From Xiphophorus maculatus (lineage: Eukaryota > Chordata > Actinopteri > Cyprinodontiformes > Poeciliidae): DNA of 64,000 nt. The stretch is from assembly GCF_002775205.1 (NCBI RefSeq), contig NC_036447.1, positions 6,498,501 through 6,562,500 of the forward strand. Reading direction: 5' to 3'. Under the pieces are notes generated by a model. It was not told the origin of the DNA. It saw only the letters and a list, made by a program, of their open reading frames with translations, and ran no database searches. Every line of letters begins with the position of its first letter. Position 1 is the first letter of the stretch. The position numbers were made by a program, and so were the translations under genes. Below are positions 24,140-35,100 of this stretch, piece by piece.

Positions 24140-24315
24140 ACTGCGCATGTCTGAACTTCCATAAACGTCATCAATATGCGCCTCTATCTCAGCTTACGGA
24201 AAAGGCTGTCACACGACCTTTCCTGCTGCCTCCCTTTATCATGTTTGTTGCTGTAGCTTGGAGTTTTTAAATGTAACAGGGATAAAAGTTTCTGTTCGTA
24301 GAAGAAGAAAAGAAC
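24140..24315 (+). promoter_or_regulatory. Likely mrpl4 promoter and 5' UTR
   Basis: Immediately upstream of the mrpl4 start. 'ctgcgcatgt' (24141-24150) matches half of the NRF-1 consensus (TGCGCATGCGCA) and 'atgcgcc' follows at 24176. NRF-1 is a known regulator of nuclear genes for mitochondrial proteins. No TATA box. The NRF-1 reading is inference from the motif alone. Confidence 0.4.
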
Positions 24316-27300
24316 ATGCTTCGTTTCTCTTGTTTAGTTTTCAGCAGAGGAGCGGCTCGAAGGGTGAGTTATTCCCAGCTAGCGGTCTCCATGCTGCAGT
24401 CCGTCTGTTATTACCGTCATATGTAGTGAAAATGACAGAAAGATAACACCGTTAACCTGCTGTTAACCATGACAGAAAAGGTTTAGTCCGATTTAATTTT
24501 ACATAAAGGACAAAAATGATATTAAGAGTCTTTTTATGCATTTTTAAGTGAATATCTGGTCTCTACAGCAGTCAGAAATCAGGGTCAGATAAAGTATCCT
24601 ATTCAGCAGATTCATACTAAGGTAAAACAATATAAGGATAACAGACTTTAGAGTAAGAACAAACTTACAGCATAATAAAAATACTGTACAGTTACTAAAA
24701 TGGCATGCTCAGATTCAAAGAACTCTACAGCTGGGTAGGGTAGTTTGAATAAATTTGTATAAGATGTGCATTGTTAGGCCTGTCAGAATAAATCAATTAA
24801 TCACATGATAAATTAACACTATCTCCATAATTTCCATTTCCATGATTTATTTTTCTTTTTTCTCTCTTTCTACGAAAAAGATGGCAAAAGTCTTCGGTCT
24901 GGTCCTTTGGTCTCAAGTAGCTGCTTTTTTAAAAGACACTTTTGTTTACAGAGACTTTATAATTCATTTTATTAGTCATTTCTGTTGTTTTGTTTATTTA
25001 TTTTTTATATTTAAAATGTCTTCCAGTTCCAGTGTTAAATGTTCATTAGAATTTAAAGATTATTGATTGAGAGTTTTCTTCCATTATTTTGTCATTACTA
25101 TTATATGACTTGAAAATGGTTTTGAAAATAGCAATTTTCATGAAAGGTCTACTCATCTAGTATTCCTGCATTCAGCTGCAGCTAAAGTGTTTGATTACAT
25201 TTTAAAACTTGTATTTCTCTTTATACCGTATTTCAGTATTTTTATTTATTTTTCTCTCCTCAGTTTGCCTCATCTTTCTCCAGTGAGACCGCTCTACCTC
25301 CAAACTTACGCCTTCCCTCTAATCTTGTGGATCCTGACAGATTAAGTAAGTCTAACATGGAGGTTCATTAAATGACTTTGATCTTCACAGCTGGTTAACA
25401 CAAACATGTAAATTTTTCTCTCTTCACTTGTTTCGTTTATCCTTGCAGAGCGTCCTCCACCTCCAGAAGACTCCTCCCTTCCTCTAATCAGGAAGTGCGA
25501 TGCGGCACTTCCTGCTCACCTGAGCCCCGTGCGGACGTGGGTGGACACTCTAGAGAGTAAGGACAGCGAACCGTTGGGTCTGACTGAACTCCACCCTGAT
25601 GTCTTTGCAGTGACTCCAAGGTATGTAGAAACCTTTCATCATGCTGAATTAAGATTCTCAGACCACTGCAGGTTTAAACTGATCTTTGTTCTCTTAATAC
25701 AGGCTTGATATTCTACATGCTGTTGAAACCTGGCAGAGAAATTACAAAAGAATTGTAAGTTAAATACAGTTGAAACCAGAAGTTTACCTACATCTTTCTT
25801 TCTCACTGTCAGTTAGAATTATCAAAATTATTTCCATGTGCTGAATGCTACAGTGTGTTATTAAACTGTATGATTAATTAGTTAATTATTCTAATTGGTT
25901 TAAAAATTTTAACCAAAAATCTGGGTTTCCTTATCTAAGGAGTAGCTGTCATAATATTACAAGTGTACAGTTGTACAACAATAAAGTTTAATTAATACAA
26001 GAATAATGTTTTAATATTACCAGAATAAAGTCATAATATTAGGGCAATGAAGTAGTAACTTTGAGAAATCCTGCACAAAAAATACCAGAAAATTAAAACA
26101 GTTGACAATCTTGTGAAGTTATACTATCAGTTTTACAGATAAAGAAGCAATAAATCTTTTCACACAACAGCATCAAATCATTGTCAGTAGGAGGATTTTG
26201 AACTTTTTGATTATGCCACTAATAATACTAATACTCTGTCGTACAACACAGAAGGGATGATTGAAATAAAATCCACTTTTTGAAAGCAAAAAGTGGATTT
26301 TAAAAGGTAATTTCTATTTTTTTTTTTTTTCAGAAAATGATCTATTTAAAAAACGTTTTTAGAGTTACTTTGTTTTTCTAAGTTTATTTTCTTGGCTGTG
26401 ATGGAAACAACTAATAATCTGACATTATTTTAATGTTTCACAGAGTCATGCTAACACAAAGGTGAGGTCAGAGGTGCGAGGCGGAGGCAGGAAGCCATGG
26501 AAACAAAAAGGAAGCGGAAGAGCTCGCCATGGAAGCATCCGATCGCCGCTGTGGAGAGGAGGTAGCGTCATCTGCTGTTTAATTTAGTTTTTAAATAGAT
26601 TCCCTCCACTTAAACTAAACTGTTGCACTTATAAAGATGGCTAACTTCTTTCCTGAGCCATAAATTCAGATGCAGCTTCCTTTACTGATGTGATCTAGAA
26701 GGATTCACATTGTTTTTTCCCCTCAGGTGGAGTTTCTCATGGGCCAAGAGGACCCAACAGTTACTATTACATGCTACCCATGAAAGTACGAGTTCAGGGG
26801 CTGAAAGTGGCACTAAGCTCCAAGATGGCTCAGGTAAATATGATATTCAGTTCAGTTGGGTATAGTACTGTCAGCTGTGGCATGGAAAATAATTAATGTC
26901 AGTAACTTATGTTAAAAATATGGAGTTTATTAATGCTAACCAGATCATGTGTGCAAACAGAGGATGATGGATTGTTCTTCAACAAGTACAACAAAGGATT
27001 CTGTTGGCAATAAATGTAGATTGTATTCAAGTTATTCTGGATTAAGTTGTTGCGTTACATTATTTAGTGGTGCTTCCTATTAGATTGCAGAGTAATAACT
27101 GTTTTTAAAAATAATTTAATCTTTTCTTTTATCGAGCAGTATGCAACACAAAAACAATCGCGGTGTCATTTGTTGTCTCCACACCTTAGCTAATGTGCTA
27201 ATAGCTGAGCAAAATTTGCGTTTAGCACTTTTGCTAACTTTGAAAATAATAAAATAAATTCTGGATAAATTCTGAAGCGCTAATTGGCTCCCCTGTTTCT

Positions 27301-28996
27301 TAATCTTCCGGTTGAGAAAAGTTCGACAATCTATATTGAAATTTTTATCGACCGTTAATTCTTGAAGTAGTCATTCTCTTATTTTGAAGAGGGTGAAAAA
27401 CCGTTTGCGCAGTAGTTCCGTTTCCTCTCCTAACATTTTCTCTCCCAATAATTTCGTTTCACACAAAATATTCCTTTATATTATAGAACTTGTAAATTAT
27501 GTCAAAATGACGTTGTTGCTGAAGAGTTGTGTTAGACTTAAATTGTAGATATAATCTGAGTTTAGCGCTGTAGCATTAGCTTCGGCTAATTTCAGTGTTA
27601 GTTTATCAGTTTTGGGTTAGTGCAGCTACATTTTCAGTTAGTCTTGCCCATCACTTGTCTCCATAATAATTTTTTGATAACTCTGACCTCCTGTTTTCTG
27701 TAGCAATACCTCCACGTAGTGGACTCCCTGAACATTCCCACGCCAGACTCCCAGTACCTGCTGGAGCTGATCAGAAACAGACACTGGGGAGAGTCTGTGC
27801 TGCTGGTTGATGTGTGGGTATCTTACCTTACTGGTGTAAATCAGAGCAAATGAGCTTACATAAATGATCTATTCCAATTTATTCTATGGCTGCGTTTAGG
27901 TCTCAAGAGTTCCCTGAAAATATCCTCCAAGCTACAGCAAACCTAAAGACAGTAAACCTTATTCCAGCCATCGGTGAGTAAAGTACAACCTGTGCATTAG
28001 AGCCATTGCAGATAGAAAAGTAGTAAATAGCTGCCAAAAAACTCTGAAATTCTGGAAATATAAAAGATTTCTGAGTTTTAAATGTTGAAAATTTGACTTT
28101 TCTAACTCCAATGTCCAAGTTTTTTTTATATAAAATTTTCAAAATGTGCTAGAAAGAACCTCAGATTTTCTAGAAAACTTACAATTTCTGAAATTCAAAA
28201 GTTAAAATTTGTTAGAAAACACAATTAAAAAAAAAAATCTGTAATTTTCTAGAAAAGGTCTAAACACTAATTTCCAGATGTCTTTAGTTTTTTTCTAGCA
28301 GGTTTTCAGATTTTGAAACTCAATCTGAAATTTTATAAGTGTGAAAAGTTGAATATTTGACTTTTCAAACTCCAAATTGGAGATTTAGTTTCAGAAGTTG
28401 AAAACTTGCTTGAAAAAAAAAAATCTCAGAAATTTTCTGGGGAAAAAAAAAATCTAGCAATTGCTAGAAAGCTAAAATTTTTAAAATCTCAAATTATCTA
28501 GAAAACGCTTCAGAAATTTAGATTAATTTCAAAATTTCTTGGTTTTTTCTCTCAAGTTTTCAACTTTTGAAACTCAATCTCAGATTTTACAGAATAATGT
28601 TGAAAAGTTTAAATATTCTAGAAAAACTTTGGACATCTGAGATTTCCAAGATTCTTGGAATTCTTAAAAAAGCAGATTCAGAAACTCAAAATTGAGTTTT
28701 TTTTCTAGTGTGCTTCAAGTTTTTTCCTAGAAAATATTAATTTCAAAACGTTAGTTTTTAATCCCATATTTCCAACTCTTTTTTCTGAATGCTTTTTTCC
28801 CCTTTGGGTTGTTTTAATCGAACTGGATTAAATGTTGTTTTCCCCGTCAGGTCTGAACGTGCACAGCATGCTGAAACATGAAGCCGTCATCCTGACTCTG
28901 GACACGGTCAGGTTTCTGGAGGAGAAGCTCCTCTGGCACGACGAGCGTTACACGTTTCTTTACCCGTTCAAGCTACCGTACTCCGACTTCCCTTAG
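24316..28996 (+). CDS. mrpl4: Mitochondrial large-subunit ribosomal protein uL4m
   Basis: Nine exons: 24316-24363, 25264-25345, 25449-25620, 25703-25754, 26444-26561, 26727-26833, 27704-27813, 27900-27973 and 28851-28996. All introns are GT/AG and phases join to 302 residues, about the length of human MRPL4. The product is a mitoribosome 39S subunit protein that binds 16S rRNA near the exit tunnel. The start gives a mitochondrial presequence ([16 protein letters not shown], basic and without acid). Landmarks are [15 protein letters not shown] (residues ~93-107), the glycine/arginine RNA-binding loop [19 protein letters not shown] (~130-148), the core [15 protein letters not shown], and the C-terminal segment [19 protein letters not shown] ending LPYSDFP. 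The third intron from the end (26834-27703) and the last one (27974-28850) are the longest; the last contains degenerate self-complementary sequence. It converges with hyls1, whose stop codon is only 121 bases downstream. Confidence 0.96.
26268..26301. repeat. Perfect 15-bp hairpin in mrpl4 intron
   Basis: Arms 26268-26282 ('aaaatccactttttg') and 26287-26301 are exact reverse complements with a 4-base loop. Not part of a recognised element. Confidence 0.8.
28120..28790. repeat. Degenerate self-complementary repeats in last mrpl4 intron
   Basis: Short phrases such as 'ttctagaaaa', 'caaaatttctt', 'tgaaactcaatctgaaatttt' and 'gttgaaaagtt' recur on both strands across some 670 bases. Looks like locally generated simple repeat rather than a transposon with defined ends. 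Confidence 0.6.
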
Positions 28997-29045
28997 AACA
29001 ACTGATCTGTGTCAAATTCACTGACAACAAGACTGTTTTTATTTG

Positions 29046-29051
29046 TTTATT
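29046..29051 (-). promoter_or_regulatory. Poly(A) signal of hyls1 (minus strand)
   Basis: TTTATT on the plus strand, i.e. AATAAA for hyls1, 66 bases past its stop codon (29117-29119). Lies upstream of the mrpl4 poly(A) signal, so the two transcripts should overlap antisense at their 3' ends. Confidence 0.65.
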
Positions 29052-29062
29052 CTGAATGTCAC

Positions 29063-29068
29063 AATAAA
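29063..29068 (+). promoter_or_regulatory. Poly(A) signal of mrpl4
   Basis: AATAAA 67 bases after the mrpl4 stop codon. It lies between the two gene ends, 12 bases from the minus-strand signal of hyls1. Confidence 0.7.
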
Positions 29069-29116
29069 TAATTATACTTGTAAAAAGTACAAAAACAGTT
29101 TTGAAAATTGTGCAGC

Positions 29117-32100
29117 TTAAAACTGAGAATTAAACTTTTGTGGGAGGCGACGGTTTGCCAGATCGTTCCTGATCGTCCAGCGAAGCTCGGAGCGTTTCTT
29201 CTGCGTCGGCACCGTGTAGGTGTTGGGAACATAAACCCTTCGGGGCTTCTGCTCAAACACAATAAAGACAGCAGATTAGAGCGCCCTCCTCGTCACACCT
29301 GGGCAGGATGCTTTGATCGTTTCTTACAGAACAAGGTGTTCTATTAAGAGCAGGAAGTGGGAGGTGACGCATTGTTTAAACGCGAGATCTCATATTACTT
29401 AACACATTCCCAGCGACGTTACATCAGCTCTTAGAAATGTAGTTCAGATTTTTTTTTACCTCACTGTCTGAAGTTAAATTAGATCAAACTTCTTTTTTTA
29501 GGTTGGTCAGAATTACCAGGATTATTTACATGTGATAAATGCTACAATAATGAGAAAATATGTCAGATTTATCTATTAATGTCTTTAAAGTCAGAGGTTT
29601 TGCAATCTCTTTAAACAATGGTGATGTCCAGACTTTGGAGACATGTTTGAGTTAATTGGAGGCACAGCTGTGGATGTATTTTAAGGCCACACCTGAAACA
29701 AACTGCTTTCTGGTTTGACACGATTAGAAAGTCAAAACAAATCAGCTGAGACATCAGGAAGAGTCTGGATCACTCTGTGAAGGTGCTGCGTTCATCTGTT
29801 TCAAGGAATTATGCACAAGTATAGACGTGATGGGAACGTCCAATTATCAGGCCTTTTGGAAAGGAAACGGGTTCTGTGTCCAGAGATTAAAGGTTTTGGT
29901 CCAAAATCTGCAGATTAGCCCCAAAACAAAAGCTAGATACAATGTGAAGATTCTGATAAAGCTGGTCATCATCGCATCAATATTCAGTGAAATGTGTCCT
30001 GTACCAACATGGGCTGAAATGCTGCTCAGAGAAGAAGAAGCCATTTTAAAAATCTTCATTTTTGGAGACATGTGTTGTGGCCTGATGAAGCTAAAGTGGA
30101 AATGTTTGGACATGGTGACCATTTTTACAATTGGAGGAAAATTGAGGAAGCTTTTAACCATCCAAACTGAAGTACGGAGGTGGCACCATCATGTTATGGG
30201 ACTGTTTTGCTGATTGTTTTCTTACAAATTTCTGACTTTTCAATAGAGAAAATATGGTTTCATCATAAATTGATGCAAATTTATGGCTTTTTGACTAAAT
30301 ATATTCAAGTTTTCACATAATTGTAAAATTAAACTCTAAATTTATTTCTCCATGATCACATTATTATAATTTTTTAATCCATAAAGCAGAGTTGTACGTG
30401 TCTCTGTGCATTTCCTTCCTCTGAATGAGGAGGAATGTGACTCAGCTAAAAAGTTTTAACTCCTGGCATTTCTGCCCAGAAGCAAAACTGGTTATTATGC
30501 AATCAGCAGAGGCTATGCTGCCCTCTTCTGGTCCAGATCTGACAGTGCATTCATAAATCATAAATCCCTGTAAACAGCTGCTACTACTGCTACACATTAA
30601 AAAAAAAAAGCAAAAACAATAAAAATTCAAACAAAAATCTTTCTGATGCACCAGCTTAACACTAGAACGTGATTTTGTTGCAGTCAACTCTCATTTGTTG
30701 ATAAACTTCTTTATTTTGGTGAATAAAACAGTTTTGTCCTACATTTCTCTTTTGTATGTTTATCCGTAAAATCCTTGACTGCATCAAAACAAGCAACATT
30801 GTGTTAAATTTTTCATCCTAGAAGATTTAAAATAGGGATAATTTGAAGAAGGTTGGAAGAAGTCTGAATGTTACATTGTGATAAAAATACTTAAAACGTC
30901 TCAGTTTAAACACTGTATGCTCTCCTTAGACTACACTCTGAGTTGAATTTATGATTTATCCTTTCAATCATATTTATTAACTTCATAGTAAATTAATTTG
31001 CACATGTCCTGAAAATCTCCATGATGAAAACAAAAACCTCAACACAAATATGTTTTTTTTTTACAAAGTGAAAATAGTTTTGTTTTAAAGTGTGCATAAA
31101 AATCTGTCATGGAGTCAAACATGTTTCCCATTGGTGTGATATCTTAGCTGAACCACATAAATAATAAATTAAACTACAAAATGATCCGTGTAACTGACCA
31201 AAACTGTGAGGAAAACTAATTCTTTATGCTACAGGTTTCAGGACAAATAATGGCGAATACTTACCGGGAGAGGCTGGAATGAAAGTTTTTCCTGAAAAAC
31301 AAACAAAAATATGAAGTAATTTAAGTTTGACATTTACCAGGTATTTCTAAATTTAACACTACTACTAATGCACCAATCCACCAATTTTTTTACTTCCAAT
31401 ACAATCCAAAACAAAAACAGGTCTGCATTGAAATAAAATGTTTCTTTTTTTTTTAAACAGACAACTAACTGAACTTAGTTGGCGCATTACTGCCACCTAG
31501 AGGTTGGTGAAAGAACCAACCAAAGAAACCTGGGATGCACCGATCCACTTCTGTCACACCGATGTTGTCGACCAATACCGATCCGACATAGAAGAACAGC
31601 GCTGAATTGAATACATTTTTTAAAAACAGACATAAATGTACTGAAGAACAAATTTATGTAATAACTCTGCACCAGTAGAGTAAATTTAAACACCAACAGC
31701 TTCACAAGCCTGGTCAAACATGTCAAAACAACTTTAATATTTTCACTGAGTGCAATTAGGAGTAAAACATCCAATGTAAAATAAATAATAAAGAGACTGA
31801 CAAAAACTGTAAGATGTAAAAGTAAAACACAGCAAAAACTAAATATTATCATGTATTTCTGGTTTAGTTTCTAGTGAAAATATCTTAGTACACCTGAAAT
31901 AAGACAAAACTAAATTATAAGAAACTTCTGCTAATAGAACTTGTTCCTTTTCATCAATAATATGGAATTATTGACTAAGAACGAGCTCCTATATCTAGCT
32001 GAAAAGTTACTTGTAAGTTTTGTCTAATGTCAAGTGTACTACAATGTTTGCACTAGAAAGTAAATTCTACAAAAAGCGTGACGTCTCAGAGGATAAATTA

Positions 32101-35100
32101 GACTCAATAGATCCGTTCAATTTAGAATTTGTTTTCCAATATCTGGACTGATACAGATGTTAATATCGGATCTGTGAATCTCCACTTAACACAAAGAAAC
32201 ATTAAATGTGTAATTTATACAAATACTTCCACATCTTTGAAAAACTAAATTGTACGAATGTGATATTGGTGCATTGTTCCAGTAAAGCAGTTAAACCAAA
32301 CATTGCTCAATGAGGAGAGTTTGAAACACGGCCATGTTTCCGTACCTTAATCTCCCATCGGAGAGCTTTCCTGACGTTGTCTCCAGGCACCTGGAACGCG
32401 TCCCACATCTCCTTGTACTGGAAATACCTGCAGAGGCAAAAGTATCCACAGCAGCTGGCGTCAAACTAGAGCAGCAGACTCCAAAAGCAAACAGTCAAAG
32501 TGACAACGGATTTTTGAAGACCTTTATACCAAGGATGACGCCAATCAAAGACTGCAGTGTACACTACACAATTCAAGTCTGGTTTTATGTATTCATTGTC
32601 ATATTTTCTGTCACATCTTTATAATTTCTAAAAATTATTTCCACAAGGTTTCGGAGTCCATTTGTGGGAATTTTCCACCGTTCTCCCAGTAGAGCATTTG
32701 TGAGGCCAGACACTGATGATGGATGAGAAAACCATTCGTGTCTTAATCAACCCCAAAGCTGTTAAATCAGGTTGAGGTCAGAATCTGTCCAGTTGAAACT
32801 AAAGAGACCAAAACTAAAATCTTCCTACGAAGCTGGGAGTGTGAAATTGTCCAAAATGTGTTAATATGTTCAAGAACCAAGAGTTCCCTTCAGTGGAGTT
32901 AAGTAGCCAAAACCCAGCTCCATAATCCTCCCCCACTGAATGGGAATCTGACCTTTTCTGCTGGACCTGGTGATTTAAAGGTGCAGTATCGTGTAAAATC
33001 AACTTTTTTGAGCTTTACATCATGTTATAATGTTATTTCCTCATCAAAAGCATTCCTGGAGTGTTGCCTTGATTCTTTCATGCGTGCTTGAGGAGTCCTT
33101 GAATCTCCATGGCAACCATTAAGCTGTGAAAAACACCTGGGTGGACCTAGCCCTGCCTTGAAGGACAAAGCTCCTCCTCCGAGTTGCAGTTTTCCAAGCT
33201 TCTACCCCAGAGCTTCTACCTCACAACTCCCCACCCAGCTCCTTCAAACTAGCCAGCGATGTGATGTTTCAGAAAGAGCATTTGTTCTTAAAGAGACAGT
33301 GACCCAATTTGAAGGCAATAAAATTCATTTTAAATCATATTTGATATTTATAGCATTTCTATAACAACTGAAGGTACCATAGTTACTTGATTATGCTATA
33401 AAATGGCACCATGTACCTGGAAAACATAATACAGACCCTTTTAGGCTTCGTACTGGTGCATGCCCAACAAAACCCATTTAAGGAAAATCTACATCTTGAG
33501 ATCAGAAGCCTGTAATTATTTACTCTGCAGACTCTTCAAACTACATGCGGTTTTAGGAAAAATTAAGAGGTAGTTTTGCTTAATTTTAAACATTTAGCTC
33601 TTCATTTGACACAATAAAAAGAGTATTTTATTGTTTTCTTAGATTTGACCTAGATGTGGATAAATGTTTGTGCCTTGCAGAGATATTTCTAACTTACCTA
33701 GTCACTGGATCATTCTTCTTAAAGGCTCTTTGGCACATCACCGGGCGGATGACTGAAACACAAGTTATCAAAAAGTTTAAGTATTTTACAACAATGTATG
33801 GAAATAGAGAGATCTAGAACGATAAAGCTTAGCTGTGATCAGTTCCTTCATTGCTGGTTACTTACAAGATTTTGGTTTGGGCCGTACTTCCCGATCACTT
33901 TGAGTCTGAAGGTAAAAATGTCAAAAATCAGGCATTTTAACATTTAGAACTGCAGAACGTAACTTTTGTAAAAGTATGTTTTTTCCATATTTATTAAAAC
34001 TGTCACCATGTTGTGACAGTTTAGAATGAGACAGATAATTTGTGAAAAAATAATCAACCTCCTCCAAATCCTACTTTTGATCTGCAGAAATGCTCCTGGT
34101 CAAAAAAACAACCAATCAGAGCCAGGAGGCGGGTCTTTGTGCTGTCAATCATCCTCCTGTAGGCTGCTCAATGTGGTAATGGTGGAAAAACAACTTATTG
34201 TTACATAAGAAACATTTATCAGCCATCATCGGTGGCTGTGCTAAATAGCCTTAGCATTCATGTGAACCAGCTGTAGAGAGTGATTGACAGCGCTAAGACC
34301 CTCCTCCTGGCTCTGATTGGTTCTTTCTGACTAAGCTGTGTATTTCTGTTGTTAGTACTGGGAGCACTGGGATAAGAGGAGCTTGATTTGTTTTCACAGA
34401 TACCGTCACCAGTGATAAATACGCAAAAAACAATTTTTTAAATAAGACATACTGCAGCTTTAATAAATGTAACTATGAAAACTGCTTCACCCACCACGAC
34501 GTCAATATACGATTTTAAGGCAGTGAAGTCGACAGCGTCGCTCTCTGAACCCTGGGAGTTGTTCTCATCTGCATCGTAATCTTTCCGATCTGAGATTAGA
34601 TCAAGCTCAGCCATTCGCTCTTCTAAGCAGCTCGAAACATCTGACAGACAATGAACAAAATTACGCTTTGCTCTCAAATAGTAAAGCTCTGGTTTTGAAA
34701 GCATGAGCAGGAGGTTGTATTTGTATACAGAAGTGAAAAATGAAAAAGGATGACTGCAGTCTACAGATAATGTTTAGGGTTTTTTTAAACGTACAGACAT
34801 CTTTTCATATGACCACCAGGTAAACTCTAGCCTGGCATTGTCTTATGCAAGCTAACTCGATTCTCATTTCCCTTCATTGCTGCGTCTGGGATTTCTCCCA
34901 TTGACTTGGATTCTTCCGGTAGAACTTCAACCTAGCCAATCAACAAACACAAAAATAAATTTTGAACAATGATGTCAATTGTAGTTAGCCTGTAGTTTTA
35001 GGAATGGTGGTGGAGGAAGCGAACAAAGCCGTTCAGTCCGTGTTAGCTACGCTTCTAAATATTGAATTAACATGAACAGCCATTTTGTTTGGCTCTGCAT

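Noticed and set aside
29847..30161. 104-codon minus-strand frame
   Set aside because: Antisense of the same Tc1 fossil.
29827..30213. 128-codon plus-strand frame
   Set aside because: Part of a frame-shifted Tc1 transposase fossil, not a gene.
31487..31852. 121-codon minus-strand frame
   Set aside because: Runs through dispersed repeat B; AT-driven composition.
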